Part shown: one piece after another, positions 45,101-56,877 of the stretch
How the letters are laid out: every line of letters begins with the position of its first letter
Numbering within the stretch: the stretch's first letter is position 1
NCBI GenBank assembly: GCA_030052745.1
Contig: JANBVO010000032.1
Coordinates: 186,001-250,000 of the forward strand
Reading direction: 5' to 3'
Source of the DNA: Pleurostoma richardsiae
Taxonomy: Eukaryota; Ascomycota; Sordariomycetes; Calosphaeriales; Pleurostomataceae
DNA length: 64,000 nt
Program-made: the position numbers and the translations under genes
Notes under the pieces: generated by a model
Database searches by the model: none
What the model was told of the DNA's origin: nothing
What the model saw: the letters and a program-made list of their open reading frames with translations, nothing else

Positions 45101-47105
45101 GGATGATACCCGGGCTGTAGTTAGTCATGGAGGAGGTTATTGTCGAGACATTCTCGACAGAGGCAGAAGCAGAGCAGAGCAGGACAAAAGACGTTGTCGT
45201 CGCCGTCGTCGTGACTTGTGCCCCCTCGTTCTTACCCTCTCATTCGCACCATATCAGCTTGACGTCCCTGCCGTGTTCGTCTCAATCTCACAGACACGCC
45301 AAGCAGCCTCTTCTATTGCTCCGTTTCGGTCGGTCCGAAGCGTCAGCCTCACACGCACAAGCCACCGAGTTTCACATTTTCACATCGATCGAATCCGAGG
45401 GTGGGAGGTGAGGGAGGAGAGAGGAAAGAGGAAGGCGCGAAGGGTACAGGCGGACAGACACACAAGAAAGAAGGGAGGAAGGAAGCAGAGGCTCCTTCCA
45501 TTTTCCACCTTCCATCTCATCGACACTGCGCAGGCGCGCAACCTAATCTGTAAGCCCCCCCTGCTCCACGCAGTCCCGGCCAATCACCTTCGCCAGAACC
45601 ACGGGTACTAAGAATAGGCAGCGCTTCGAGCGGGCGTCATTTGAGGCCCCACAGCCAATCAGACGCCGGCTATTCCGCTGTCTGGGTACGTACCTTGTCA
45701 TTCAGCAGGGGCGACTTGACTGTGTGCTCCTTCCTCTCCATCCTCGACGGGCACTCGTCCTTGGACGAGCTGCCGCTCTCCTCCGTCCCTCTTTCGCCTG
45801 AAGCTGCATCTTCATTTTCCTGAATCTCTCAGGAGAGAGGCACTTTCTCATACAACAGACCTGGCCAGCATCACCTCCTCAGGTAAAGGCGAAGAGGAAG
45901 ACGAGATAGGGATCCCTCCCCTGTCCGGAGTCCTCAGCGAATAGGGAATAGGCCGACGGCGTACCAAGGAGGCGGGACTCTGTCCAAGCAGAAGCAAAGT
46001 CGTCACAGGCAGCGAGAGCGTGCTTGGGCCTGCGGACAGCCAAATCACCAACAGCAAAGGTGAGCATCTTACACGCCGCACGCAGTCCATCCCCTTGTTC
46101 CTTCGCTCGCTCCCCCGGGCGGTGGTGGCTGCACGTCGAACCCACACTAAGGCATCTCTAGCACACTGCCAGGCGCTTGTCCAATTGCTTCTCCTTCGCT
46201 TGTCGAGACTCCTGGGCACTCAAGTCACTCCTGGCGAATTGGAGCTCGTCTTGCCGCCGCTTTAAACCCCTCCTCTGTCATCCCTCCGCCAGCTCTGCAG
46301 CTCCAGGATCTCGTTCTGTCCCTCAGCCATTGCCCACTCGCCGTCTGGCACGCTCAGTGTTCGCGCCAACAGACACGCCCGCGCTGCCTTTCCACTGGCC
46401 GGCGGGAAGCGCACTGGTCCTGTGCCTCCCCTCCCCTGCCCTCGTCGTGCCCAGGGTCAAACCGCCGTTTGTGCTCCCCCGCCACGGCAGCACGCTCGTC
46501 AAGTGGCCCGCTTTGCGACCACCCCCGCCGAAGCGCCAGCTCACTCACAATAAACAAAGAGCGGGCGACGATAGCACTGGTCTGCTATTAGCTCCGGGAG
46601 TACTCACGAGCGCGAGCAGCATCCTTGTCCGCGGCCCATTGCTTTGGGTCCGATTTTTCGTTCCTCTTCTCTCTCGGCCGCGGGGAGCTCGACCCCTGCC
46701 CGTCTTCTCACCACGCAGCCCTTGTCCAACCTTTCTACTACTCTACACCACTGCCCCTGCTGCATCGTTGCCGCCCACCTCTCGACCGCTCTTGACTCTG
46801 CCTTGCCGACCAGGACATAATATAGCCTGCCCCCCAACTTCCTGCTTCGCACCTCTCTCTCCTCTCCTCCCCTCCAACTGCCGACTCAACTTCTTCCCCC
46901 ACCACCCAGGGCAGAGTTGACCTGTCAGTGCAGCTCAGTTGGCCTCTCTCTCGAGTCATTAGCTTGACTCGACCCTGCACCAAGCCTCGACATCGACGTT
47001 CGTTACACTCGTCTACTTGTCGGGTGAACCCGCCATTACCACCCACCACTTATACGAAGGATCATCGCTGTTACTCCTGTCCCAGTACACTTCTCACAGG
47101 TCAAC
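42138..47105. other. Gene-free interval of 5 kb before the 289-aa protein gene
   Basis: No coding gene can be supported. The last 1.2 kb (about 45.9-47.1 kb) is strongly pyrimidine-rich on the plus strand and is most likely promoter and leader of the gene at 47106; a 247-codon Pro/Ser/Leu-rich frame there (46177-46920) is compositional and lacks an ATG at its start. Two CCAATCA boxes lie at 45580-45586 and 45655-45661. The interval 42.2-45 kb shows only short unrelated frames. Confidence 0.5.
45580..45661. promoter_or_regulatory. Pair of CCAATCA boxes
   Basis: CCAATCA at 45580-45586 (within GGCCAATCACC) and at 45655-45661 (within AGCCAATCAGA) match the NF-Y/Hap consensus, on the same strand and 75 bp apart. 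The next gene downstream starts 1.4 kb away, so they serve it only if its leader is long. HapB, the DNA-reading subunit for such sites, is encoded at 28.3-29.3 kb. Confidence 0.35.
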
Positions 47106-47975
47106 ATGACTACAACCAGACCCAAGCTGCCGCAGTTGAGGACTCCCGTCTCTGCCAGCTTCCCGTCAGATGCCATCCTCTCAGCTTCGACGGTGCGGAC
47201 GCCGCTCTCAGCGTCAATAATGGGCACACTCCCCTCCGCAGGCCTCCCTTCGGCGGGCCTTCCGTCTGCCGACTTCAAGTCATTTCCCGCCACTGCCACC
47301 GGCGTCACGACCATCAAACAGGAGGAGAAGACTCCGATCACGCCACCAGTCGCATATATGGACTTTCTCAAGTCCATGTCGATGGCGTCTCCCTCCCTCG
47401 CTACCCCTCCCCTGACCGCTCCGCTGATGGGGAAGACACCCATGAACCGAATGTCAACGGCTAGCAGCACGACGAGCTCAAAATCAAATTCAAGCTCAGT
47501 CCCAGATGAGGCAATAGATCCGGCCCTTGAAGCCGACACCGACAGTGCGCCTTCGACGGCTACGAGCGAGGCGACAGACTGTAGTTGTACCTGTAAGCAC
47601 GCACACAAATCACCTTCACCAAGCAAGATCTCTACGACGATACCTGCATCGCCTTACAGCGCGCATCCCCTCTCAGCGCCCGCGACAGGTCCAACGTCAT
47701 TCCCAAGCCTGCGCATCCCTCCTTCGCCAGCCGTGGACTCGCCTGTCCGCTCACCCTTCAGTGCCCGGAGCGTCAGGAGCCCTTTTGATTGGGAAGCGGC
47801 TCTCAAAGCCAGGCGGTACACGGATTCGAAGACCGGTCACGGAGTCAGCCACTCCAGCCGATGCGAGAAGAGCAGGACTAGCGTCAAGCACATCCGAGAG
47901 GTTGTGACGAGGACGGTCACCTACACGCCGCGGATGGATCCCGCACCGAAGGGAAAGCGAAGGAAAGTTGACTGA
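47106..47975 (+). CDS. Ser/Pro/Thr-rich protein of unknown function
   Basis: A single exon encodes 289 aa with no domain I can name. The protein is dominated by Ser, Pro, Thr and Ala. Residues about 35-55 contain near-repeats of LPSAGLPSA. A Cys/His-containing patch, CSCTCKHAH, lies at about 160-168. The region about 210-245 is SP-rich, with repeated SPVRSPF/ARSVRSPFDWEAALKARRY units; SP/TP sites are abundant and suit proline-directed kinases. The C-terminus carries a charged segment (VKHIREVVTRTVTYTPR) and ends PKGKRRKVD, a good nuclear localisation signal. Coding status is supported by the clean ATG context (TCAACATGAC), a length far beyond neighbouring chance frames, a long pyrimidine-rich leader, and a structured C-terminus unlike low-complexity noise. 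It is likely nuclear. I suspect it is conserved in Pezizomycotina but cannot verify this. Confidence 0.75.
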   Translation: MTTTRPKLPQLRTPVSASFPSDAILSASTVRTPLSASIMGTLPSAGLPSAGLPSADFKSFPATATGVTTIKQEEKTPITPPVAYMDFLKSMSMASPSLATPPLTAPLMGKTPMNRMSTASSTTSSKSNSSSVPDEAIDPALEADTDSAPSTATSEATDCSCTCKHAHKSPSPSKISTTIPASPYSAHPLSAPATGPTSFPSLRIPPSPAVDSPVRSPFSARSVRSPFDWEAALKARRYTDSKTGHGVSHSSRCEKSRTSVKHIREVVTRTVTYTPRMDPAPKGKRRKVD

Positions 47976-50923
47976 AGGGGACGCCAGGATATATGATGTC
48001 GTGTTGCCGGAAGGAGCAATGTCCTGACTGAAAGGAAGGAGAAAGGGAGATCTGGATGAAGTCACACATCTGTGGGAGACCATTGTCGCCAGGCCAGACG
48101 CCATTTCTTTTGTCAATCCCAACTACCACATCCGCCGAGACTACTGGAGGAGCTTGGAATCATGGAGATTCTCGGCCGAGAAAGAGGACGGCTTGCCTTT
48201 CCAGCCAGGCCAGCAGTAGTGGCGCAAGCAGACAGGGAAGGGAGATTATTATCACCGAAAATGATAAGTGGAAGATCTCGTGGAGATTCCGCGACCCGGA
48301 CAACCACACTTGATGACGGCAAATTTACGACGAGAACGGGATATCTTTTGGCGCAAAACAACTCATGAGGGAGAGGAGTTCAGCTCCCTGGCGTTGCAGG
48401 ACGGCGTCTTAACCCATTATATGTGTGCTGAAGAAGTAAATACCAGTGGCGCAGGAGGACGTTCTTGAATCAGATATCTGTCACCTATCATGTAGGACAT
48501 AGATAGGTTAGGATATGGTATGCTAGGCAACTTTTCTGCTCAGAGAGGAGCAAAATCGGAATATCTGTCTTGATCAGGCACTCGAAACTTCCTACGGGGA
48601 GTATGAAATCAATGCCATTGTGCTCTTCGTAGGAATTCTGGTAGGGGAGTCAAAGCATGTGGAACGTATACGCTAGGACTGTGTTCTCGCGCCGAATGCT
48701 TGTTTGTTTGTTTGTTTTTCTGTTTGCTGCTCGTTCCTACACCGAGAGATGATGTCCTGCCTGTGTTTGGCACCTCCCACTGGGCCACCCACGACGCGAC
48801 CGCTTCAAGCGGCCTCATCCAGCGTGCCTCCACCACCTCCGGTGGACAGAAATACAGGTGGAGCGAGAGTCTGTGATGTCGACACTTTATATCATCTATC
48901 TATATCCATCCACCGGAAGAATAAGAGCTTGCTGCCCGCCGGCATGTCATGTACGATACCTTATGTATGTGCTGCTGATCCTCGCAGTGATGCCGAGATC
49001 TGGCATCTCGGGTTGGGGGGAAGGGTTGTCTGCGGACCTGCTTGCAGACGCACACTGCGTGGAGACATACGTGATGCGTTTCATGGGGTCAGCACCTTGT
49101 TGGTGGTCAAGGCCTTGTGCCTCTGCTCTCCCCCCTTCCTCCCCCCTCCCTTGAGATAGATCGAGACACAGGATATCATCATGCCTACCCCTCTGTGAGC
49201 TAGTCGCTGTCGTGTTTGGCCCTATGCGCGCAATTGCATCCAAGACACACAGGGAAAGACCGAGAGCTCGCGTGCCACCACTTCTGTGCTCCCCCCCAAA
49301 CTCTCGTCCTCAGAAAAGTGAGCCTGGAGAGCAGTAGCAGCTTTCGCTTGGCCCCCAAGAACCGCCTGTGGGAAAAAAACATAAAACTCGCAAAAGCAGC
49401 GACACCCACCCAGTCACCAAAAAGGGCCAAGCGCCGACCCGCCATCCCGGGACTTGCATGGATTGGATGGCACCTCGCCGTGAGAGACAGGGATCTAAGC
49501 GCCCAGGTTTGTGACGTGGCCAACCAGAGCCGGCGGCCGGGGGGCAGATGAGGGTTTGTCGTGCATGCGCGGGCAGGGGAGACGGGGAGAAGGGGGATTG
49601 GTGGGCAGTGGGTGTAAGCGCTGGAGAGATACATTCACTGCCCACCGGTCTGCCTACTCTACAAGAGGGAGGGGAGGGAGGGAGGAAGCTCGAGCGGAAT
49701 GTCCGGCGGGAGGTTCGACTGGCAAGGGAGACAAAGAGAGGAAACGATGCACGGCAAAGAGGCCGGCGGAAATCCGCAGGCTCACTCGGCGGAAGTTGGC
49801 GATGAGTGCGAGTGCCCACAGCATCACCTCCTCGACCCCCTCCTCAACTCGGATATTCGGCTGTCTTTGGAAAAGGATCCTATTCCTGAAGTATGTACTA
49901 CTCAATAGCTTCGCACAATGCCCAAGGTTTATGCCTGGAATGCCTGATCACAATGGCGCACACGCTGCCTAATAACCCTCAGACAAAGCGTCGAGAGAAA
50001 TCCGCCTGCAGCTGCAAGGAGGGAGGGACAGGACAGCAGCGACAGACACGGGAGAGAGCCCTTCCCCCAACCCCTCTCTCCCACCTTGCTTGCAGGGAAG
50101 CATCCTCTCCCGCTGAAGTCTCCTCTTCGCAACGAGAAGACCTTGAGTCCTCTCTCTTGCGGACGACTGGAGAAGAAAAGAGCGTAGAGCCAGAGATGCC
50201 GGTATCTAACTCCGGTGCTGCTCTGTGACTCGACCAAAGTTCGTGTCGACCAGAACGCCAGGGGATCCTTGCCCATTCGTAAAAGAATCAAGGAGCATGC
50301 CGTGTGGTGTCGTATGCACGTTCAGACCTCTTCCCCCTACCCCTCATCCGTGACCATCCATCCCATCACCGGCGCAAGGTTACCAGTTTCCACAAGGTTT
50401 CTCCCAGCTCGGGCACCACAAGCCGAAGTACTTTCTTGTCAACTGCTTAGACAGTGGGGGAAAATAATACTCCATGTTCCATGCTCATAGCCGGCTTTCG
50501 TCGGTAACCTGGCATGAATCCGCTGCTCAGGGAGATCGTGACGCGCCTGGAAAGATCGGTGAAAGACAGAGCCCCGAGCAGCAACCCTAGTCGCTGCATG
50601 CTCGCCTCGGGTGTGGTAGGCAGAGGGGGGATGTTTCAAAACCTTGGCCGGCCGTTTCTATTATTAGGAGCCGTTGCTCTGGCTTTGCTTCCAACACACA
50701 GCTGTGCTTCACCACGTGAATTGTCCGTCGGTTAGTATGACGACGACCGTAGCGCACTATGACACCTAAATTAGAAAGATGATGAGTACGTCGGCCGCGT
50801 AGCTGCTGGGACGGCCCCCGACTCGGTGGGTGAGGGCTGAATCAAGTCGGACAGGGTAAAGACTTTCGAGACCAGAGCAGAGCACGGTCGGGAACGTTGC
50901 CGGATGAGCACATCTCAGCGCCA
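47976..50923. other. Convergent spacer of 2.9 kb
   Basis: This lies between the 3' ends of the 289-aa protein gene (plus) and FAN1 (minus). It should contain both 3' UTRs, but that does not account for 2.9 kb. A GTTT-type repeat lies at about 48701-48718. Frames of up to 169 codons overlap on both strands without resemblance to known proteins. No RNA gene or mobile element recognised. Confidence 0.5.
48701..48718. repeat. TGTT/GTTT tetranucleotide repeat
   Basis: About four and a half tandem units of TTGT in the convergent spacer; ordinary microsatellite. Confidence 0.8.
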
Positions 50924-53553
50924 TCAGTCAACGGTCCTCACCTCCCTCGCCACAGCGTTGCACAGAGCGACCTTGACACCAGCGCCGGTGAGCACGTGGA
51001 TCCACAGCCGCTGCGTGTCGCTGAGGCGGTCGGTCGCGCTCTTGACCTCGACGAACATGCAGTCCGGCTGCGGCTCTGTCCGCCACAGCACCAGATCCGG
51101 GATGCCGCCGCCGCGCTGCCCATACTCCTGCGCCATGACCCTGCACACGGCCGCCAGGCCCTCGCCGCCGAAACCCGCCGCCAGCTCGACGAGGTCGTCC
51201 ACGTCGAAGTCCCAGTTGAGGCCGACGACGCAGGTGCGCCGCTCACGCTCGCTCGCATCCACCCCGCGGATGAGGCGCTCTGCACTGCCGTTGGCGATCT
51301 CTACGAGGCGGTGGTTGATTTCGCTGGCGCGAGCCGGGTAGAAGGCGTCGGTGTGCAGGTCCAGAGGGCAGGTCTGGTACGCGGTCTGGAAGACGTTGGG
51401 TATGTACAGGAAGAGGATGTCGAAGAATAAGTAGGCGAAGATCGTGCGCACGATGCCGCCCTCGCTGTGGTAGCCTTTCCAGCCTTGGGAGCGGTAATCG
51501 GAGAGGCACATGGCCTCAACAGAGCATTCGCCGCCGCCCTCGGCCTCGTCGACCCAGATAGTCTTCGTAGAGGGACCGCGGCCAAGTTTACCCACTGCGG
51601 TCGGATCGTCTCTCTTGATCTGGATTCCCGTCACGGTGTGCTCCTCCGGTGCCTGTAGGCGGACGTGGCCGAAGTCGTGCTGGAGCCGCTTGGGTATTTT
51701 CAAGAGGCGCTCGAGTTTTGTCAATCGCTTCTGCAAGTCGTAGTGGTAGATGAGATGACAGTCTCTGTCCTCCAGTGCAGTCTGGCATGTCTGTACGGCG
51801 ATGCGCCGCCAGTGCTTCTTCTGCAGCTCGGGATCCTGGTATCGTGGGTTCGGGTCGGCCTCGAACATGTAGTGCTCTTCCACGAGCGCTTTGCGTTGAT
51901 ACCAAGACCCTCGCCTCGCCATCTGGAAGAGCCGCTGATCGAGCAGCTCTGAGAGCAGGGCATGTTCCTGCTGGTACACCTTAAGCCGCCCCAGCACAAA
52001 CGCTGCCTTGTGTGCAACTCTGGTGTAGGCATGAGCGGCATTGAACCGTCTCAGGTAGCATCCTTCTCCGTACTCATAGACTTGCTCCTCTTTCCGCTGT
52101 TCCTCTTCTAAGAGGCCCCTCCATCGGGCTGCTATAGTCTCGAAGATCTCTAAGACGCGCCGGAAGCCTGCTTCGCCCGGGGATCCATTGAATTCGAGAA
52201 TCTGGTCGACCTGGTATTCCGTTCGCATGGCTTGCTCGAACTCCAGAAGGCTTCGCCGCGAGGGGAATATGTTCGTAGTCCTGTCTACAACATACTGTGG
52301 GAAATTCCTTCGCGAAATCTTCGCCAAGATGATAGTTGTTAAAGACTTCTCCGTCCATTCTGTGGACCTGTAGAACACCAGGTGTACTCGCTCGAATAGT
52401 TTGAACACTGTCGGCGAGATCCTAATACAGGAGCCCGTGATAGCGAGTATCTTCTTTAGGAAATGCTGTTTGCGATTCGAGTCTTCGGTTACGAAAGGTT
52501 CTGGCGTCTCGATACCTTCATTCTCCTGAGCCTGGGAGTCAATCGAGCCTGCGGTGCTCTCTCTCCGCAGGCCGAGTGATAGAAGCCCTGCCTGCTGGGA
52601 GCTCATCTTGCAGAGGCGCTTTACGATATCAGCCTTGTTCTTGCCCTGGACCCTAGCTTCTTTTGCGAGAGCTTTGAGCTCGTCAAGGCTGAGCAGTGGT
52701 GCTGCTTCCTCGACCGATGTGATATACTCATCTGACGAGTCTGCAAATGTGAATGTCTCGCCGAGACTCCAGTCTTGAGCTGCCATTTCAGCACCCTCTT
52801 CATCAATCTCAGTAGAGGCGCCAGCAGGCTGTGGTAGGCGCCTCGTCTCCTGGAGAGATGTGATTGCAGCGTCGGGATCCGAGACATCGTCATAGTATCC
52901 CAAGCGGTCTATACGATGCCAAGCGGCTGTTTTCCTAAGAAACAGCCGAACATACCTGCTTCTTGTTAGTAACTGATTGTGCAGCTGCTCAAACTCTGCT
53001 CGTGGCCTTCTCACAGATACTGTGCTTCATAGTCTAGGCCTCGCCACTCTTGAAAGACAGCCATTTCCTTCTTGTCAAATAGATGCGACTCGTCCTCAAG
53101 TACTGTGTCCAGTGCAAGGTTGAACGCGTCGACGTAGATGGAGCTCTTGCCCTTGACCCACTTCCGAGGCTCGGTCCTGGTTGACTCGCCTTCTCCGTCT
53201 GCCGTGCTCCGTTGGGATGCCCGCATCGTCTCGTATTCCTGAATAGCGTCGTCATCAGTGCTAACCTGCGGTAGAGCACTTTCAATGGCTGTCCCATCCA
53301 GATGGAACGACAAATCCTCCGCTTCTTCATCTTCGTCTGCGGACTCAGGAGCCACTGCATCTAGCCTGCCCCTCACGAGCTTGTGCTCATGCTCCCTGAC
53401 AAAGCGATGTGGAGAGGCCTCGCCTTCACTGCCGCTGGCATCTTCGAGCTTGGGCCTCTTCGCGGGACGCATGCTGCCCGAGTTTGAAATGTCTGCAAGT
53501 GGCTCACGCGATCCTTGTGTAGAGGGCTTCCACACATTTGCGCGAAGATCCAT
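50924..53553 (-). CDS. FAN1: Fanconi-associated nuclease 1 (FAN1), VRR-NUC family
   Basis: Exons 53553-53015 and 52955-50924 are joined by a 59-nt GTGAGA..GCAG intron with an ACTAAC branch, giving 856 aa; the junction yields EAQYLYVRLFLRK, a conserved FAN1 segment. The N-terminal 180 residues are acidic and disordered, with a basic PAKRPK patch and no Cys, so the UBZ finger of animal FAN1 is absent. A SAP-like DNA-binding helix pair lies at 268-296 (LSLDELKALAKEA..). The middle is helical and TPR-like. The VRR-NUC active site is complete: Glu678 in HSEGG, Asp800 in GIPDLVLW, Glu816 and Lys818 in FVEVKS. FAN1 is a 5' flap endonuclease and 5' exonuclease that resolves DNA interstrand crosslinks in the nucleus. 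Its start codon lies 313 bp from that of the divergent SDC1 gene. Identification is firm. Confidence 0.96.
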
Positions 53554-53866
53554 GTCCCTTCATTCTACGAAGAGAGCGAACGGGATGTGCCACGGAAGTG
53601 AAGCGATATCTATTCTGCAGAAGCGGAGAGGGTGCTCAATGGGGTGACAGGAGGGAGACGCGATGAAGGACCAGCCAAAGCGATTCTTGCAGACGCGCTG
53701 TCACGTGGTCCCGCGACCTGAATAAATCACTGGCAGCGACGCAAGGACCACCAGGCTTTCGGTCCCCCCATCGACGCCGTTTCGTCCCCTCGGATCGTCA
53801 TCAGAATCGTTCGTCCTCGCCTTGCCCTGTCGTCAAGTCTCCGACAAGCACCGATCGACCGCCACC
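53554..53866. promoter_or_regulatory. Divergent promoter of FAN1 and SDC1
   Basis: Only 313 bp separate the two start codons, which face away from each other, so leaders and promoters are shared in this space. No TATA box stands out. Confidence 0.6.
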
Positions 53867-54646
53867 ATGCCGGACAACGACCAGGCAACGGAGCAGAGCT
53901 CATCTGCGGACGCTCCCCGCGCCAGCGCGGACGGCACCGGCGCAGGCGCACCGTCGAGCGAGGCCTACCTGGTCTCGAGCAAGAGCGAGAACGGCCGCCT
54001 GGCTGCGCAGCAGTTCGCGCGTGAGTCTGCCGCTGCGCACGAGCAGCAGCAGCAAAGCAGCAAAGACACACTTATGACGGATGCCCCCGCTGAGTCTGCA
54101 GCTGTACGTTGTCTACTTCTCTCTCTGTTGCTTGAACGCCATCCCAAGCGAAACCTACCTCATATCCTCACAAAAGTTCGCGTCTATGGAACTAACACTT
54201 CAGCCAGTCCCCTGCGCCCATTCCCCGAACGTCAACCCCGGTCAATGCCCCGTCACCCCTGCCCGGCGGCAGCGGCGGACGCGGCGGCACGACTCCCCTG
54301 CGCCACACGAATGGCGAGGGTGCGGGACCCGGCTCCCGCGCGGCTTCGGCGCACCCAGAGGGCAGCGGCTTCACCATGCCAGCGGAGGCCGGACCGCACG
54401 GCGCCCCGGTGCGCCAGTACCTGAACGGCAACGTGACAGGCCCGCTGCTGGAGGGCATGAAGATGATTGCGAAGGAGCAGTGAGTTTTCGTCCTTTCTTA
54501 CTGCATGCCGCACTCTATCTACGTCTGAGGAGGAATGGTATGAGAGGCTAACGGGGAGATGGGGGTTATGTAGGCCGAAAGACCCCCTTCGCGTTCTGGG
54601 TCAGTTCTTGATCGACCGCTCCAAGGAGCTCGAGAGCTCAAACTGA
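53867..54646 (+). CDS. SDC1: COMPASS complex subunit SDC1 (Dpy-30 motif protein)
   Basis: Three exons (53867-54103, 54208-54479, 54574-54646) with GTACGT and GTGAGT donors and CTAAC branch sites give 193 aa. The first 145 residues are low-complexity, rich in Ser, Ala, Gly and Gln. The Dpy-30 motif is at about 147-189: VRQYLNGNVTGPLLEGMKMI followed by AKEQPKDPLRVLGQFLIDRS. The second intron splits the Gln codon in the middle of this motif. Dpy-30/Sdc1 forms a helical dimer that binds the Ash2/Bre2 subunit of the Set1 complex, which methylates histone H3 lysine 4. The first acceptor could be either of two AGs four bases apart; the downstream one (CCAG) keeps the frame and was chosen. The ATG has a good context (GCCACCATGC). 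Confidence 0.92.
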
Positions 54647-55069
54647 GTCCGGATTATCGTCATGGGGCTTATCTCTTGCATGATGGGGATCAAGGTACGG
54701 GGTTACGAACACGGTGTTGGAGGGTTCGAAGGAAAATGGCTATCGTGGGTGTATAAAGTGCTTCATGCCGAAAGGCCGGTCAAGGGAAAAGGGGTATACA
54801 TTCTCGGGGAGTCACGGTCATGTCAGAGGCTTGTTTAGGGATCGAGATACCACTTTGTCACTGGCCGCAATACCAAGGGCTTTCCTTTCCATTTGATCTC
54901 TTTTGACGGGGCTCGAGTGCCGGTATCTAGCCACGGCTACTTGCCCCAAAATAGGAGCTGTCCTCGCTGAGTAAATGCACGATGTCCAGTCACCCTTAAC
55001 TCCATGAGTATCATCAGTCCTTCCCAGCCAATGCATACGACCAATTGCCAACCACGCCCATCGTCGCGC
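54647..55069. other. Convergent spacer between SDC1 and RPS13
   Basis: A 423-bp stretch between two stop codons, holding the 3' UTRs of SDC1 (plus) and RPS13 (minus). No gene or clear cleavage signal seen. Confidence 0.6.
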
Positions 55070-55810
<741 letters not shown>

Positions 55811-55930
55811 GGTGGATGGTTGGCTGGTGGTTGCTCTGTCTTCGAGGAGAAGGTCGGGTCGGGTTGCTGGTCGTGGGAGAAAAAGGTCGTCGCAGGACTG
55901 AAATTCCACCGGGAATTTGCTGGTGGGCAG

Positions 55931-55943
55931 GAAAATTTTCGCT
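55931..55943. promoter_or_regulatory. RRPE-like element, proximal copy
   Basis: GAAAATTTTC followed by GCT lies about 120 bp upstream of the RPS13 start codon. RRPE (AAAATTTT core) is an established motif of ribosome-related gene promoters in yeasts; its use in this gene is inferred. Confidence 0.5.
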
Positions 55944-56081
55944 TAATTAGGGCCAAGCATTTCATTGGCCAGCAGAGTCGACAGGAGGCTGAACAGTCAG
56001 GTGACTCAGCATGTGACGTTGCTCTGCTGACAAGGGGACGGTGGATCGCCTGCCAATCTCGAGCTTTAAAACCGCCAGCGG

Positions 56082-56092
56082 AAATTTTCGCT
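56082..56092. promoter_or_regulatory. RRPE-like element, distal copy
   Basis: AAATTTTCGCT repeats the proximal element 149 bp further upstream, in the same orientation. The repeated word extends beyond the RRPE core (TTTTCGCT), which argues against chance. Confidence 0.45.
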
Positions 56093-56877
56093 GTCAACCT
56101 TCGACACCCGTCGACATGCTCTATGCCACTCAAGATGCCGCAATTCTGTTCTAATTGACGAGCATCGACGCTCCAGCAGGCTTTTGCTACTTGGCTGACA
56201 TATCCTGCTTGGCCGAGTCAACGATCCAAGTGGTGAGTCCTCGACTCCTTCTCCCTTCACCTGCCTCACATCAACGTCGAATTATATGATGATTATCAAC
56301 CTACTTTACTTTTTTCTGGTACCTCTTATGTTAGAGTTCCAGTTGGAACTCGATGAATGAACTGGACTTCTGATATCGACTGTCATTATCATGGCTTTTG
56401 ACTTGGATTCACTGCGAAGGAGAGGGCATCTATGCTGACTGCCGTACAGGATCGGTCGCGTTAAACTTTAGGAGGATTACCAGTTATAGTCGGGACGACT
56501 TCCCAGCGCTTCGGGACTAGACACCCAGGATCATCTTGGTTTATTCGCGTGACTCACCTATCACAGCAGATTCAGATAGATTTGATGAATTGGACAGGCC
56601 ATAGTGCTAACGATAATTGTGCGGACAAATGATCATGACAGTGACAGGTCAATGGCTGAACGGCGGTCCACATCACCTTGACTTTCCAGTGCTTTTCGTA
56701 TTGCGAATACTGATCGCCTCAGCCTACGCCTTGATATAGTGTACAATCCGAGAATCACATTCTGCCTTGCTTTCGGCCTGCCAATCAGGCGCCTCGCGTA
56801 TAGCCAAACACGCCATGACGGGAGCACTCCAGAGGTTCCCATTCACGGCCAGCCACGCCTCGAGACAGACGTCACCT

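Larger units (their letters stand above)
55811..56877. promoter_or_regulatory. RPS13 promoter and U2AF65 3' flank
   Basis: The RPS13-proximal 300 bp is clearly promoter-like. GAAAATTTTC, a perfect palindrome that matches the RRPE-type AAAATTTT element of ribosomal and ribosome-biogenesis promoters, lies at 55931-55940. The word AAATTTTCGCT occurs at 55933-55943 and again at 56082-56092, in the same orientation. CCAAT boxes occur in the gene direction at 55964-55968 and in the other direction near 56053 and 56781. The rest should include the U2AF65 3' UTR. No gene seen. Confidence 0.65.

Noticed and set aside
46177-46920. 247-codon Pro/Ser/Leu-rich open frame on the plus strand
   Set aside because: It begins at a TTG rather than an ATG, is of low complexity, lies in a pyrimidine-rich leader-like tract and shows no domain.
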